Source: JANNYA01 sp031422315
Lineage (GTDB): Bacteria; Pseudomonadota; Gammaproteobacteria; Xanthomonadales; SZUA-5
Assembly: GCA_031422315.1 (NCBI GenBank)
Contig: JANOQN010000068.1
Location: 62,001 to 126,000 of the forward strand
Direction of reading: 5' to 3'
Length of the DNA stretch: 64,000 bases
Of this stretch, positions 44,616-53,581 are shown piece by piece. The translations under genes were made by a program, and so were the position numbers. Under the pieces are notes generated by a model, which saw only the letters and a program-made list of their open reading frames with translations, searched no databases and was not told the DNA's origin. Within the stretch, counting starts at the first letter, position 1. Each line of letters starts with the position of its first letter.

Positions 44616-44656
44616 AGTTAAGTCTCCAGTGGTTAAAATAATAAACGTTATCAATG

Positions 44657-44673
44657 GCTTGGAAAAACCAAGC
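44657..44673. promoter_or_regulatory. Small hairpin in infC leader
   Basis: GCTTGG-AAAAA-CCAAGC (6-bp perfect stem), about 40 bp before the infC start. On the minus strand the loop is TTTTT. It may influence infC translation or mRNA stability; no direct evidence. Confidence 0.35.
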
Positions 44674-45015
44674 GGTTAGTTTCACGTTTTCGAAGTAGTG
44701 TTTAATCTTTTGTTTGACGCGAAGAGAGCCTTTGCACGTCAAATTAAAGGCCGCTAAAGATAGCTTGCGCGGGGCAAACGCTCAAGTGCTAGATGATTTT
44801 TCAGTTGGGTTTCGCTGTTTTTCCACGCTACGCTGATGCTCAAAATGGCAGCTTTTGCACTCCAACAGGGGGCTAAATCCATCTGAGACTAAGACTGTTG
44901 AGCGAATTGGGCTGATGCGTTTTGAGCGGTCAGCACTGATCTAATGAGCACTTCTTGACAAATCCATATAGTTTTTCTGAATTATCATGATGAAACCGCA
45001 TTGCATTGCAGATTT
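44674..45015. other. Gene-free region upstream of infC
   Basis: About 340 bp with no coding-like frame and no recognisable RNA. It probably contains the infC promoter. TTGACA occurs near 44956 on the plus strand but has no well-spaced -10. Confidence 0.35.
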
Positions 45016-45261
45016 ATCATCCTAGAAACGGCAGTTGGACGGACAAGAGTGTGCTTTTTTTGGGCTTTCCAGCAAGGCGCGACGACGACGCATACTCATT
45101 GTCTGCTAGAAGGAGCAACGCAGCGGGGAAGTCCAAAAAATGTACAATCTTATTCGTAGCGATCTTCACCTAAACGGTGAACTTGTAAATGCTAAAAAAC
45201 TTCAACAAATCCATACTTTTGACCAGAATTAAAAGCGGTCAACTGCCGTTTTTAGGATCAT
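45016..45261. repeat. 246-bp MITE-like element with 25-bp terminal inverted repeats and inner palindrome
   Basis: Left end ATCATCCTAGAAACGGCAGT (45016-45035) followed by TGGAC; the right end reads, in reverse complement, ATGATCCTAAAAACGGCAGT followed by TGACC (45261-45237), so 22 of 25 positions match. Inside lies a second inverted repeat (45055-45140: TTTTTTTGGGCTTTCC ... GGGGAAGTCCAAAAAA) containing AGCAAGGCGCGAC and GGAGCAACGCAG, the landmarks shared with the element at 42837-42960. No ORF of useful size is inside, and no clear target-site duplication was seen. Confidence 0.6.
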
Positions 45262-45283
45262 AGCTGCGTGTCAAATTACGCAT

Positions 45284-48200
45284 TTAGATATCATCAAGAA
45301 GTGACAGCAAATCGGCATCGCTAAGCGTGGTGGCATCGCCGCCATCTAATATGTTGCCCAGAAGTTCGCGTTTTTTGTCTTTCATCTGCTCGATGCGCTC
45401 TTCAATGCTGCCTGCGGCAATCAACCGATAAACGAACACTGGATTTTCTTGGCCGATTCGATACGCGCGATCGGTGGCTTGCTCTTCCACGGCCGGATTC
45501 CACCACGGATCGTAGTGGATGACGGTGTCGGCGGCGGTCAAGTTCAAACCAAAACCACCGGCGCGCAGGCTTATCAAGAAAATCGGAACTTCTTTGCGTT
45601 GGAAGCGCAGTACCGGCGTTTCGCGATCATCGTTTTGACCGGTCAAAATCAAGTAGCGCATTTTGCGGCGTTTGAGCTCTTCTTCGATCAAACTCAGCAT
45701 CGAGGTGAACTGTGAAAACACCAAAATGCGCCGGCCTTCGGACACCATCGCGCTCAACATATCGCACAGTTGTTCGAGCTTCGCGGAGCCTGCGGCTTTT
45801 GCGGAATCGAGTTTGAGTAAGCGCGGATCGCAACAAATTTGCCGAAGTTTTAATAGCGCATCCAGTAGTGCGATGCGGTTGCGATCGGCACTTTGCTGCA
45901 CTTGCACGCGCAAGCTCAGGCGCACGGTTTCGTACAAATCGCGCTGTTTGCCTTCTAGGTCGATTCTTTTAACAATCAATGACTTGGGCGGAAGTTCTTT
46001 AACGACCTGATCTTTGGTTCGGCGCAGTAAAAACGGCAAAATGCGATCTTTTAAGGTGCGTGCGACTTCAGGATCGCGGCGTTTTTCAATCGGCGTGCGA
46101 AAGCGCTTTTGAAAGCCGCTGCGGGTGCCTAAAAAGCCCGGCATTAGAAAATCAAACTGCGCCCATAAATCGCCCAAATGATTTTCCAGCGGCGTGCCGG
46201 TCATACAAAGCCGATGTTCGGCCTGGATTTTGCGCGCGGCTTTGGCGGCCAGCGTGCTCGGGTTTTTTACCATTTGCGCTTCATCGAGCACGACGAGCGC
46301 AAATCGATGCAGGCTTAGCTCGGCAATATCGCGGCCAACCAAAGCGTAGCTAGTGAACACTAAATCGGTTGTGGCAATCTGATCAAACAGCGGCTTGCGC
46401 TTGCTGCCACTTAAGTTAATCATCGACAAACTTGGCGCAAAACGCGTGACTTCGGCCTGCCAGTTTGGCAATACGCTCGTCGGTGCAATGATCAAAATCG
46501 GTAAGGTTTGTCCGCGTTCGCGCTCCAGCAGAATATGCGCCAAAACTTGCACGGTTTTGCCTAGGCCCATATCGTCCGCCAATATGCCGGCAAGGCCAGA
46601 TTCGCGCAAAAACCGCAGCCAGCGTAGCCCTTGCAGCTGATACGGGCGCAGCGTGCCTTGCAGCGCTTTGGGCGGGCTGATCGGTTGATCGAGCACCGAA
46701 CCCACTTCGCGCAGGCGCTCCGCCAATGCGCGCAGTGCATCGCCGCCTTGAAACTCAAGCTGCTCACCCAAGCCAGTGCTCAGCTCATCCAAAAGCCCGG
46801 CGCGCACGTGCGGTAAGCGGGTACTGCTGCCAGTACCAAGCTCATCCAACATAGCTAGCATAACTTTTAAACGCCCGGCTTGAATCGGAATCGGCCGGCC
46901 ATCGGGCAGCATCAACGCGACGATGGCATCGGCGTTACTAGGTAATTCTTTGTAGCGGCCTTGGGCTACGCCCGCCGCCAAAATCGGCAGTAGTGGCTCC
47001 ATTTTGCCGTCGATTTCAATGCCCAATTCCAGATCGAAATAGCGATCCGCACCTTGATCACCGCTAAAATCCGCGCTTGTATTTGGACTAGCGAGCGCGC
47101 CAGCTTTACTTGGCGTTTTTGTTTTTGGGCTAATAGCAAGCGAACCGGCCGGGCTAATCGAAGCAACTATGCGCAGCTCTTTATCAATCAGCTTGAGCGG
47201 AAAGCCTGCGCTGAAATCAACCATCCAGCCCAGCGCACGCAACTCAGGTACGCGCAGAAAGCAAAACTCAGTCAGCGTTTGCTCGTCAAAATCGGGGTTG
47301 ATGACCCAGTCGGCATCGTTTTCACTGGTATCTACACCGAGCAATCGACCTTCTGCGCGGCTCAGGCCCACGCTTTGCAGCTCGTTTTGCCAAATCTGCA
47401 ACTGTGCATCGTTCGTTTGATAGCGCACGATCGTGCTGCCTTCCAGCCGATCAAAACCCGCGCGCAAACGCCGCACCGGTACGCGCTCGCCATTGATCTC
47501 CAAGTACTGGCGCGCCAGCCCTAGCCTGCGTTTGAGTTTTCGATGCAACAGCGCTTCACGATCCGCGCTCAGGCTCAACATCAGCGTCGGCTTGGCGTTG
47601 GACAAATCTGACTTGCCTTCACCATAGCGTTTTGGGCTGGGAATGAGTTCGCCAAAACTTTGCTGGAGCGCAGCGACCAGTGCGTCCATGTGCACGGGCT
47701 TAACCGCAGGCCGAGATAGTAATTGGCGCGTTTGAATCAGGCTCAGCGGCAATTGCAGCGTGCCAATTTGCCGATTACCGCGATCCAAATACAGCGGCGG
47801 CTCGGTGTGAAGCAGCTCAACTGCACCTTCTGTGCCTGCAACGGTCAACCAAAGCTGCTGCTCGCCCCGGCTGTTAGTGTGCCAATCAAAACTGGCGGCT
47901 CGGCTCGGGCCAATTTTGAGCGGCTCGCCCATGGCGCCGGTCATGACTACGCGCTGCCAGCGCACATGTTCAAGCAGCACCACTGCGCCGCGTCGGCCAT
48001 CAAGCGGATAGCTAAAACGGCCCAAATTCATGACCGGCTCAAATTCACTGAGCTCTTTGAGCGCGATGGTGTCCGGCACACCCAAAACTGAGGCGTGCTG
48101 CGGCAATAAACGATGCGGCGACAGCTCAGTTTGAATATGTAATCGATCGCCTTCCAATACCGCCATCAGTGGGCGCACCAGCACGGTTTTAAACAGGTTG

Positions 48201-48853
48201 TCGTTACCGTTTACATCGTCAACCAAGCTAAATTGCAAGAACAAGCGCGGCTCACTCAAATCACCACGTGCGTGTGTGCTGGCATCGGTAGCCGCTGCTA
48301 AAGTCGCGTTTGCTGCGTGCTCTTGTGCGTGCAGTGTACGAAGTTCGGCCATAAATTGCGCCATGGCCGAGCCCGGCGTGGCGGGCGCTTTTTGTTCCTG
48401 AGCAGGCCCGTTACGCGTCACCAAACTAAACCCAAGTGCAGCCGCGTGTTTACAGCGCTTTTCCCCCTGTGGGCAGCTGCACTGGCTGGTAATTTCCATT
48501 AATCCGCGCGTGCTTTTGAGCTGCAATGAAGTTTGATAAGGCAGCCGCATGGAGCCTTGTACATTGGCGCGCACTAAAAAGTATTGACTCGGAATACGTG
48601 ACACTTTACTGGCAATTTTTCCAGATTCCGGCACGCTAGCTTGGCTATGCGGCACCGACGCATCTGGTTCAGCGATAGCGGCGTCAAGCTTTTGCACATC
48701 TAAATCCTGCACGGCATGTGCAGCTTTAATCTGTTGTCCGCGTTTTAGATCGATTTCCGCGAAAAACTGCCCGAGTAGGGCCTCGCTCATGCCGAGCGAG
48801 CGCCAGTCAATTGCCGCACTAAACGGCTGCGCTTTTGCGCCGGTGGCTTTCAT
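45284..48853 (-). CDS. SWIM zinc-finger SNF2-family helicase/ATPase
   Basis: This 1189-aa protein has an N-terminal SWIM finger (CSCPQGEKRCKHAAAL near 124) and a long central beta-rich region. The C-terminal Swi2/Snf2 motor has motif I DDMGLGKTVQ near 760, Ia IIAPTSVLPNW, II LDEAQ near 856, III MTGTPLENHLGD, and a helicase C domain (LVFSQFTSMLSLIEEELKRR, SLRAGGFGLNLTAADTVIHYDPWWNPAVEEQATDRAYRIGQ). Such proteins remodel DNA-protein complexes. It appears monocistronic. Confidence 0.92.
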   Translation of the reverse strand: MKATGAKAQPFSAAIDWRSLGMSEALLGQFFAEIDLKRGQQIKAAHAVQDLDVQKLDAAIAEPDASVPHSQASVPESGKIASKVSRIPSQYFLVRANVQGSMRLPYQTSLQLKSTRGLMEITSQCSCPQGEKRCKHAAALGFSLVTRNGPAQEQKAPATPGSAMAQFMAELRTLHAQEHAANATLAAATDASTHARGDLSEPRLFLQFSLVDDVNGNDNLFKTVLVRPLMAVLEGDRLHIQTELSPHRLLPQHASVLGVPDTIALKELSEFEPVMNLGRFSYPLDGRRGAVVLLEHVRWQRVVMTGAMGEPLKIGPSRAASFDWHTNSRGEQQLWLTVAGTEGAVELLHTEPPLYLDRGNRQIGTLQLPLSLIQTRQLLSRPAVKPVHMDALVAALQQSFGELIPSPKRYGEGKSDLSNAKPTLMLSLSADREALLHRKLKRRLGLARQYLEINGERVPVRRLRAGFDRLEGSTIVRYQTNDAQLQIWQNELQSVGLSRAEGRLLGVDTSENDADWVINPDFDEQTLTEFCFLRVPELRALGWMVDFSAGFPLKLIDKELRIVASISPAGSLAISPKTKTPSKAGALASPNTSADFSGDQGADRYFDLELGIEIDGKMEPLLPILAAGVAQGRYKELPSNADAIVALMLPDGRPIPIQAGRLKVMLAMLDELGTGSSTRLPHVRAGLLDELSTGLGEQLEFQGGDALRALAERLREVGSVLDQPISPPKALQGTLRPYQLQGLRWLRFLRESGLAGILADDMGLGKTVQVLAHILLERERGQTLPILIIAPTSVLPNWQAEVTRFAPSLSMINLSGSKRKPLFDQIATTDLVFTSYALVGRDIAELSLHRFALVVLDEAQMVKNPSTLAAKAARKIQAEHRLCMTGTPLENHLGDLWAQFDFLMPGFLGTRSGFQKRFRTPIEKRRDPEVARTLKDRILPFLLRRTKDQVVKELPPKSLIVKRIDLEGKQRDLYETVRLSLRVQVQQSADRNRIALLDALLKLRQICCDPRLLKLDSAKAAGSAKLEQLCDMLSAMVSEGRRILVFSQFTSMLSLIEEELKRRKMRYLILTGQNDDRETPVLRFQRKEVPIFLISLRAGGFGLNLTAADTVIHYDPWWNPAVEEQATDRAYRIGQENPVFVYRLIAAGSIEERIEQMKDKKRELLGNILDGGDATTLSDADLLSLLDDI

Positions 48854-49000
48854 GAAGTAAGGCTTTTATGGTGCAGCTGAGGCATCGGGCATGGTTCACT
48901 CTAATGGCAAAACAAAGGCGTTTCGCACCGTGCAGCATAGCTCAAAGCGTGTGTGTGCGTTGGTCGAGTTGCGCGGCTTTTGCTAGTAATACCGGAAATC

Positions 49001-49021
49001 GTGATAACCTTCTGTAATCAC
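49001..49021. promoter_or_regulatory. Inverted repeat upstream of vapB, possible autoregulatory operator
   Basis: GTGAT, 11 nt, ATCAC, 18 bp before the antitoxin start and overlapping the likely promoter. VapBC complexes typically bind such sites. The arms are short, so confidence is low. Confidence 0.35.
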
Positions 49022-49038
49022 ATTGCCTAAGGAAATTT

Positions 49039-49308
49039 ATGCAGGCCTCCGACAAAGTACAACGCCAACCGACTCGCGTGTTTCGAGCCGGAAATTCACT
49101 GGCCGTCAGAATTCCGAAGGCTTTTGAGATACCTGAAGGTGAAGTTTCGATAGAACAACGTGATGGTGGATTGTTTATTAATACCAGGCGTGGAAAATGG
49201 GAAGAGTTTTTTGCCACGCTCGACCCAGTCTTATTTGAAGATATGACCGACGAAAGGACTTATGAAGCGCCAAGACCCGTGGAACTAAGCTGGCTAACCG
49301 TCAGCTAA
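49039..49308 (+). CDS. vapB: VapB-type antitoxin (AbrB/MazE fold)
   Basis: This 89-aa protein has the swapped-hairpin DNA-binding signature TRVFRAGNSLAVRIPKAFEIP (residues about 12-32), with an acidic, Trp-containing C-terminal tail (KWEEFFATLDPVLFEDM) that would wrap the toxin. AAGGA precedes ATG 49039. The toxin gene starts 4 bp after the stop. Confidence 0.88.
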   Translation: MQASDKVQRQPTRVFRAGNSLAVRIPKAFEIPEGEVSIEQRDGGLFINTRRGKWEEFFATLDPVLFEDMTDERTYEAPRPVELSWLTVS

Positions 49309-49311
49309 TCA

Positions 49312-49731
49312 ATGATCCTGTTAGACACCAATATTTGTATTGCGGCGTTAAAAGGCGATCGCCGCGTGCTGAGCAAGCTTATCCAGAACACTGGCCGCAT
49401 TTATCTCGGGATATTCGTTGTCGCAGAGTTGCATTTTGGCGTGGAAAAGCTTGCGCGTCTGCATGGAAATCTTGCCAGCGTCGAAAATAAGCGTTCCGCT
49501 CTACAGCAGTTTATTGATACTACAGACGGCATCGTTGAAATATCTTCGAACGTTGTTTCCTTGTACGCAAAGTTGCGCGCGAGGCTTGAAGAAGACGGCA
49601 CTCCCATTGGCGCACTCGATTTATGGATTGCCGCGCAGGCAATTTATGAAAATGCTGTTTTGGTCAGCGCAAATACTCGAGGACTTGAGCGCATTCCCGG
49701 ACTAAACTTGCAAAATTGGCTGGGTAATTGA
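49312..49731 (+). CDS. vapC: VapC-type PIN-domain ribonuclease toxin
   Basis: This 139-aa PIN domain has MILLDTNICIAALKG (Asp5), AELHFGVEKL (Glu), PIGALDLWIAAQAI (Asp) and SANTRGLERIPGL. These are the acidic residues that coordinate Mg in VapC RNases, which cleave tRNA or rRNA. It forms a complete toxin-antitoxin pair with the upstream gene. Confidence 0.92.
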   Translation: MILLDTNICIAALKGDRRVLSKLIQNTGRIYLGIFVVAELHFGVEKLARLHGNLASVENKRSALQQFIDTTDGIVEISSNVVSLYAKLRARLEEDGTPIGALDLWIAAQAIYENAVLVSANTRGLERIPGLNLQNWLGN

Positions 49732-49740
49732 CAACGGGCT

Positions 49741-50163
49741 TTAGTTCTCCCGCACCAGTTCAGCCAACAGACCCGCACATCGGCTTTGCATAAGCGCATC
49801 ACTGGGCACATCCACGCGCGTTCCCCAAACCGGCCCGGGCCAGCACGAATCGTTTTGGTTTCTAGCTAGCACATGCACATGCAGCTGCGCCACCACATTG
49901 CCAAGTGCGCCGATGTTTATTTTATCTGCCCGCGCAACATTTTTCAGCGCCTGCGCTACCTGCATGGTCTCTAAATGCAGCCGCAGTTGATGTTCAGGGC
50001 TTAGCGTAAACCACTCGTGTGCATCGTCTAAGCGCGGTACCAAAAGCGCCCAAAAAAAACGCGCATCCTTCATTAAGCGCACCTGGCAAAGTGGTAGATC
50101 CAAAATCCAATGCGAATCACTAGCCAATCGGCTATCCAACTCAAATGCCGATGGTGTACTCAC
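49741..50163 (-). CDS. HIT-domain protein
   Basis: This 140-aa nucleotide-binding hydrolase/transferase-like protein has the histidine triad QLHVHVLAR (residues about 92-100), preceded by INIGALGNVV. The fold N-terminus (HWILDLPLCQVRLMKDARFFWALLVPR) is typical of the short proteobacterial HIT class. GTG 50163 directly abuts the stop codon of the LacI-type gene (TAAGTG), so the two are likely co-transcribed and coupled. Confidence 0.88.
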   Translation of the reverse strand: MSTPSAFELDSRLASDSHWILDLPLCQVRLMKDARFFWALLVPRLDDAHEWFTLSPEHQLRLHLETMQVAQALKNVARADKINIGALGNVVAQLHVHVLARNQNDSCWPGPVWGTRVDVPSDALMQSRCAGLLAELVREN

Positions 50164-51210
50164 TTAAGTCGCGCAAATGCGTTTGGCGCCGCACGATTCC
50201 CGCACAATCAGCGGGGCAGGAATAATTTGGCTTTGGACTTTTTCACCGTTAATCTGCCGAACAATGAGCTCAACCAATAACTCGGCGGCGCGTTTGGTGT
50301 CTTGTAGAACGGTGCTGAGTGCCGGGTTGCCAAACCGCGCTGCGGGCATATCGTCAAAGCCTACAACGGCGATATCCTCCGGCACACGCAGACCTGCATC
50401 GGCTAGCGCGCGAATCGCACCAATGGCGATCAAATCACTGGCGGCAATAATGCCGTCAAACGGAATTTTACTTTCTAACAACAGCGATGCAGCGCGATAG
50501 CCATCGGTTTCTGTGGAATCACTGGCGGCTATCGCTAAGCGGGTGTCAGCAGCTAAACCTACCTTGGCATGCGCGGCCAAAAATCCTTCGTGGCGGGCAA
50601 AAAACTCTGGAAATGCCGGTGTTGCGGTGCCCAAAAACGCCAGTTTTCGCCGCCCCAAGCCCAGCAAATGCCCCGTCGCATTGAAGCCGCCTTCTTGATT
50701 ATTGCAACCCACCGACGCACCAAGTTGATCCGGAAAAATCCCGCCCCAGCGCACAAACAGCGTGCCACTATGCGCAAGCTGTTCAAGCCTACTTTGATAG
50801 GCCAAATAATCACCGTAGCCCAGTAAAATAAGCCCGTCAGCCTTGTGATTGTCGAGAAAATCCGCGTGCCAATCTTGTGATTGCTGCTGAAACGACACCA
50901 ACAAATCGTAGCCCGCACGCGCGCAGCTTTGCGTCAAATGGCCGATCATTGATAAGAAAAAAGGATTGATTAAAGAATCATCACTCGTTGGATCTTCAAA
51001 CAGCAGCAATGCGATCGTCGTTGCATGTTGACGCCGCAGCGCTGAAGCATGTTTGTCAACTTTGTAATTAAGCTGGGTTGCAATCGCTTGAATACGCGCG
51101 CGCGTTTCCTCACTCACCAGCTTGCTGCCGCTCAACGCGCGCGAAACTGTCGCCTGAGAAACGCCGGCGGTAAACGCTACGTCAAACGAAGTTGCCCTGG
51201 ATTTTCCCAT
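50164..51210 (-). CDS. LacI-family transcriptional regulator
   Basis: This 348-aa repressor has a HTH FDVAFTAGVSQATVSRALSGSKLVSEETRARI (residues about 7-38), hinge helix DKHASALRR and a periplasmic-binding-like sugar-sensing domain ending ADAGLRVPEDIAVVGFDD...TVLQDT. The usual V-A-x-x-A-G-V begins D-V-A-F-T-A-G-V. ATG 51210 is preferred. No sugar catabolic genes are adjacent; only a HIT gene follows. Confidence 0.9.
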   Translation of the reverse strand: MGKSRATSFDVAFTAGVSQATVSRALSGSKLVSEETRARIQAIATQLNYKVDKHASALRRQHATTIALLLFEDPTSDDSLINPFFLSMIGHLTQSCARAGYDLLVSFQQQSQDWHADFLDNHKADGLILLGYGDYLAYQSRLEQLAHSGTLFVRWGGIFPDQLGASVGCNNQEGGFNATGHLLGLGRRKLAFLGTATPAFPEFFARHEGFLAAHAKVGLAADTRLAIAASDSTETDGYRAASLLLESKIPFDGIIAASDLIAIGAIRALADAGLRVPEDIAVVGFDDMPAARFGNPALSTVLQDTKRAAELLVELIVRQINGEKVQSQIIPAPLIVRESCGAKRICAT

Positions 51211-51576
51211 GATTGGATTTACCCGCCGATCAATATCTTGCCTGTATCGCAGCTCTTGGGGCATTTCGCAAGTTAGGTGTGAGGTTTGGATGATAAAACC
51301 AAGGTGTTTTTACGGTTTTGTTTTTTTGTCTAAGTCGGAGTACTACCCTTGTGTGAGGCAACGGCTTTGGCATCTCGATACAAATTCGAAACGTCCTAGC
51401 GTAAAGACTGAAACTAAAAACTGGCAATAGGCCGAGATTAAAAAGTCAACGAATGCCCCTGCAAAACTGAATCACCGCAACCTTCGCCTGAATATGCATC
51501 ACTATTGCCGGTAATTTCGAATGCGTGCTTTATCAGGCTTCGTTAACATGCGCATGACATAACTGAAGGCAAATCT
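51211..51576. other. 366-bp divergent spacer
   Basis: This spacer lies between the LacI-type regulator and the aminotransferase. No coding frame, RNA or repeat could be supported. T-rich runs near 51308-51332 follow a region with no clear stem. Confidence 0.35.
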
Positions 51577-52827
51577 GTGCTGCATCCATTTTCTGCAAGT
51601 TTGCGCCTTGATGGCGTTCGATATGACATTCGTGGCCCGTTGAACGCTAGAGCAGTGGCGCTTGAGGCGGCGGGGAAAGGTATAGCCAAGCTCAATATCG
51701 GTAATCCGAGTCTGTTTGGCTTTGAAACGCCTGAACATTTACGCAGCGCAGTGCTGGCAAATGCGGCGCAGTCGGAAGCCTATATCCATCAGCAAGGTTT
51801 TTTGGCGGCGCGTGAATTGATTGCCGACAAAGCCCGCAAGTCAGGCGTGGGCTCGGCGCTTGCGGAAAATGTGTTTATTGGCAATGGCGTGAGTGAGCTG
51901 ATTGACGTAACGCTGCGCGCGTTGATTAATCCGGGTGATGAAGTGCTGCTGCCGGCGCCAGATTATCCGCTCTGGACGGCCGCTGTGCAGCTCAATGGTG
52001 GCGTGGTGCGCTATTACGATTGCCCGCCGGAGCGCCTGGGTTTGCCGGATCCCGAACAGGTTCGCAGCTTGGTCAACAAAAATACCCGCGCGCTGGTGTT
52101 GATTAATCCGAATAACCCGGCCGGTTCGGTGTATCCGCAGGCTTTGCTGCAAGAGCTGGTGCTGATTGCTGAAGCTTTTGGGCTGGTATTGTTTAGTGAT
52201 GAGATTTACGGCGGGCTAACCTTTCCTGGGCACAGCTTTATTCCAGTCGCGCCGCTCGTACACGACACGCTGTGCATTACGTTTTCTGGGCTGTCGAAAA
52301 TTCACCGTGCGTGTGGCTATAGAGTCGGCTGGGCGGTGATGAGTGGGGCGCTCAAACCAGCACGGGATTATTTGCGCGCGCTTGACACCTTAGCGGCGCT
52401 TCGGCTGTGCAGTAATGTGATTGGCCAGTTTGCCATCGCACCCGCACTAACCGGCCCGGATACTTGGAGCGCACTATGTCAGCCGGGCGGTAGATTGTAT
52501 GAAACTAGGGCGGCGCTGATGGAAACCGTCAAAGCCAGCGAATTTCTGCGCTGCGTCGAGCCAGCTGGGGCAATTTATGCGTTTCCGGGTGTGGATTCTA
52601 CCTTGTTGCCTGATTTTGATGATCAGCGCTTTGCACTGGATTTACTCGAGCAAGAGCACGTGCTGGTGGTTCCGGGTTCTAGCTTTAACGTGCCTTACAA
52701 AACCCATTTCCGCATGACATTACTGCCGGATGCGAATGAAATGCGCCGAGTGATGCAGGCGATTGAACGCGTTTTGGCTAGCTACGCAGGTCATTGCAGA
52801 GCACCGATTGCGGCGGCGATTGCGTGA
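51577..52827 (+). CDS. PLP-dependent class I/II aminotransferase (AlaA-like)
   Basis: This 416-aa fold-type I enzyme has the nucleotide-like loop GNGVSELIDVTLRALINPGDEVLLPAPDYPLW, LINPNNPAGSVYP, FSDEIYGGLTF, the PLP Lys in FSGLSKIHRACGYRVGW near residue 241, and the substrate-carboxylate Arg in HFRMTLLP. It is closest in feel to glutamate-pyruvate aminotransferase AlaA. GTG 51577 has GAAGGC upstream. Its stop overlaps the SGNH hydrolase start by one base. Confidence 0.9.
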   Translation: MLHPFSASLRLDGVRYDIRGPLNARAVALEAAGKGIAKLNIGNPSLFGFETPEHLRSAVLANAAQSEAYIHQQGFLAARELIADKARKSGVGSALAENVFIGNGVSELIDVTLRALINPGDEVLLPAPDYPLWTAAVQLNGGVVRYYDCPPERLGLPDPEQVRSLVNKNTRALVLINPNNPAGSVYPQALLQELVLIAEAFGLVLFSDEIYGGLTFPGHSFIPVAPLVHDTLCITFSGLSKIHRACGYRVGWAVMSGALKPARDYLRALDTLAALRLCSNVIGQFAIAPALTGPDTWSALCQPGGRLYETRAALMETVKASEFLRCVEPAGAIYAFPGVDSTLLPDFDDQRFALDLLEQEHVLVVPGSSFNVPYKTHFRMTLLPDANEMRRVMQAIERVLASYAGHCRAPIAAAIA

Positions 52828-53531
52828 TGAATTTCGTCCAGCTCTTGCCCCAGATATTGCCATTTAGTGCATTTTTGGTGGGCGCATCCAATACGGACAC
52901 GCGCCAATTACTGAGCCTGGGGGATTCCTACACGATAGGCGAGGGCGTTCCTATTAACGCGCGCTGGCCGCATCAGCTGGTGCGCGGCTTAAATGCGCAG
53001 CAGTTTGGTTTTGCAGAGCCTGATTACGTGGCAAAAACTGGCTGGACGACCGATGAGCTATTGCGCGGCATTCAAGCTGAACAGGATTTATTGACCCACT
53101 ATGATTTAGTCACGCTGCAAATCGGCGTCAATAATCAGTATCGCAGCCGATTGGCGTCAGGCTACGAGCGCGAACTTTCCCAACTCGTTCGCGTTGCTGT
53201 GCGCTTTGCTGGCATGCGGCCTAGGCGGGTTTTGCTGGTGTCGATTCCGGACTGGGGCGTAACGCCATTTGCGCGCAGTGATAGCCGCACGCCGGACGAT
53301 ATCCGCAGTGACATTGATGAGTACAACGCGATAGGCCGCCAAGTGGCGGAGGGTTTTGGCGCACATTTTGTTGATGTCACTACCTGCTCGCGTGCGATGC
53401 CCGATGCGCTGACGCCTGATTATCTCCATCCGTCCAGTGTGGCATACGAGCGTTGGACTTCAATCATTTTGCCGATTGCGCTGGATGCGCTTAAGCCTGC
53501 AGAAGCTCGGCCTGATTATGTGGCGCCGTAG
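52827..53531 (+). CDS. SGNH/GDSL-family hydrolase
   Basis: This 234-aa esterase-like protein has block I LLSLGDSYTIGEG (Ser34), block III Gly-Asn in LQIGVNNQYRS, and block V DYLHPS with the catalytic Asp and His. ATG 52827 overlaps the aminotransferase stop (TGATG), indicating coupling. No clear signal peptide cleavage site is seen (hydrophobic N-terminus LLPQILPFSAFLVGA). The substrate is unknown. Confidence 0.88.
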   Translation: MNFVQLLPQILPFSAFLVGASNTDTRQLLSLGDSYTIGEGVPINARWPHQLVRGLNAQQFGFAEPDYVAKTGWTTDELLRGIQAEQDLLTHYDLVTLQIGVNNQYRSRLASGYERELSQLVRVAVRFAGMRPRRVLLVSIPDWGVTPFARSDSRTPDDIRSDIDEYNAIGRQVAEGFGAHFVDVTTCSRAMPDALTPDYLHPSSVAYERWTSIILPIALDALKPAEARPDYVAP

Positions 53532-53581
53532 GCTGTGAAACGCACTGTGATTATCCGCCACGATCAAAAGTATCGAAATCA

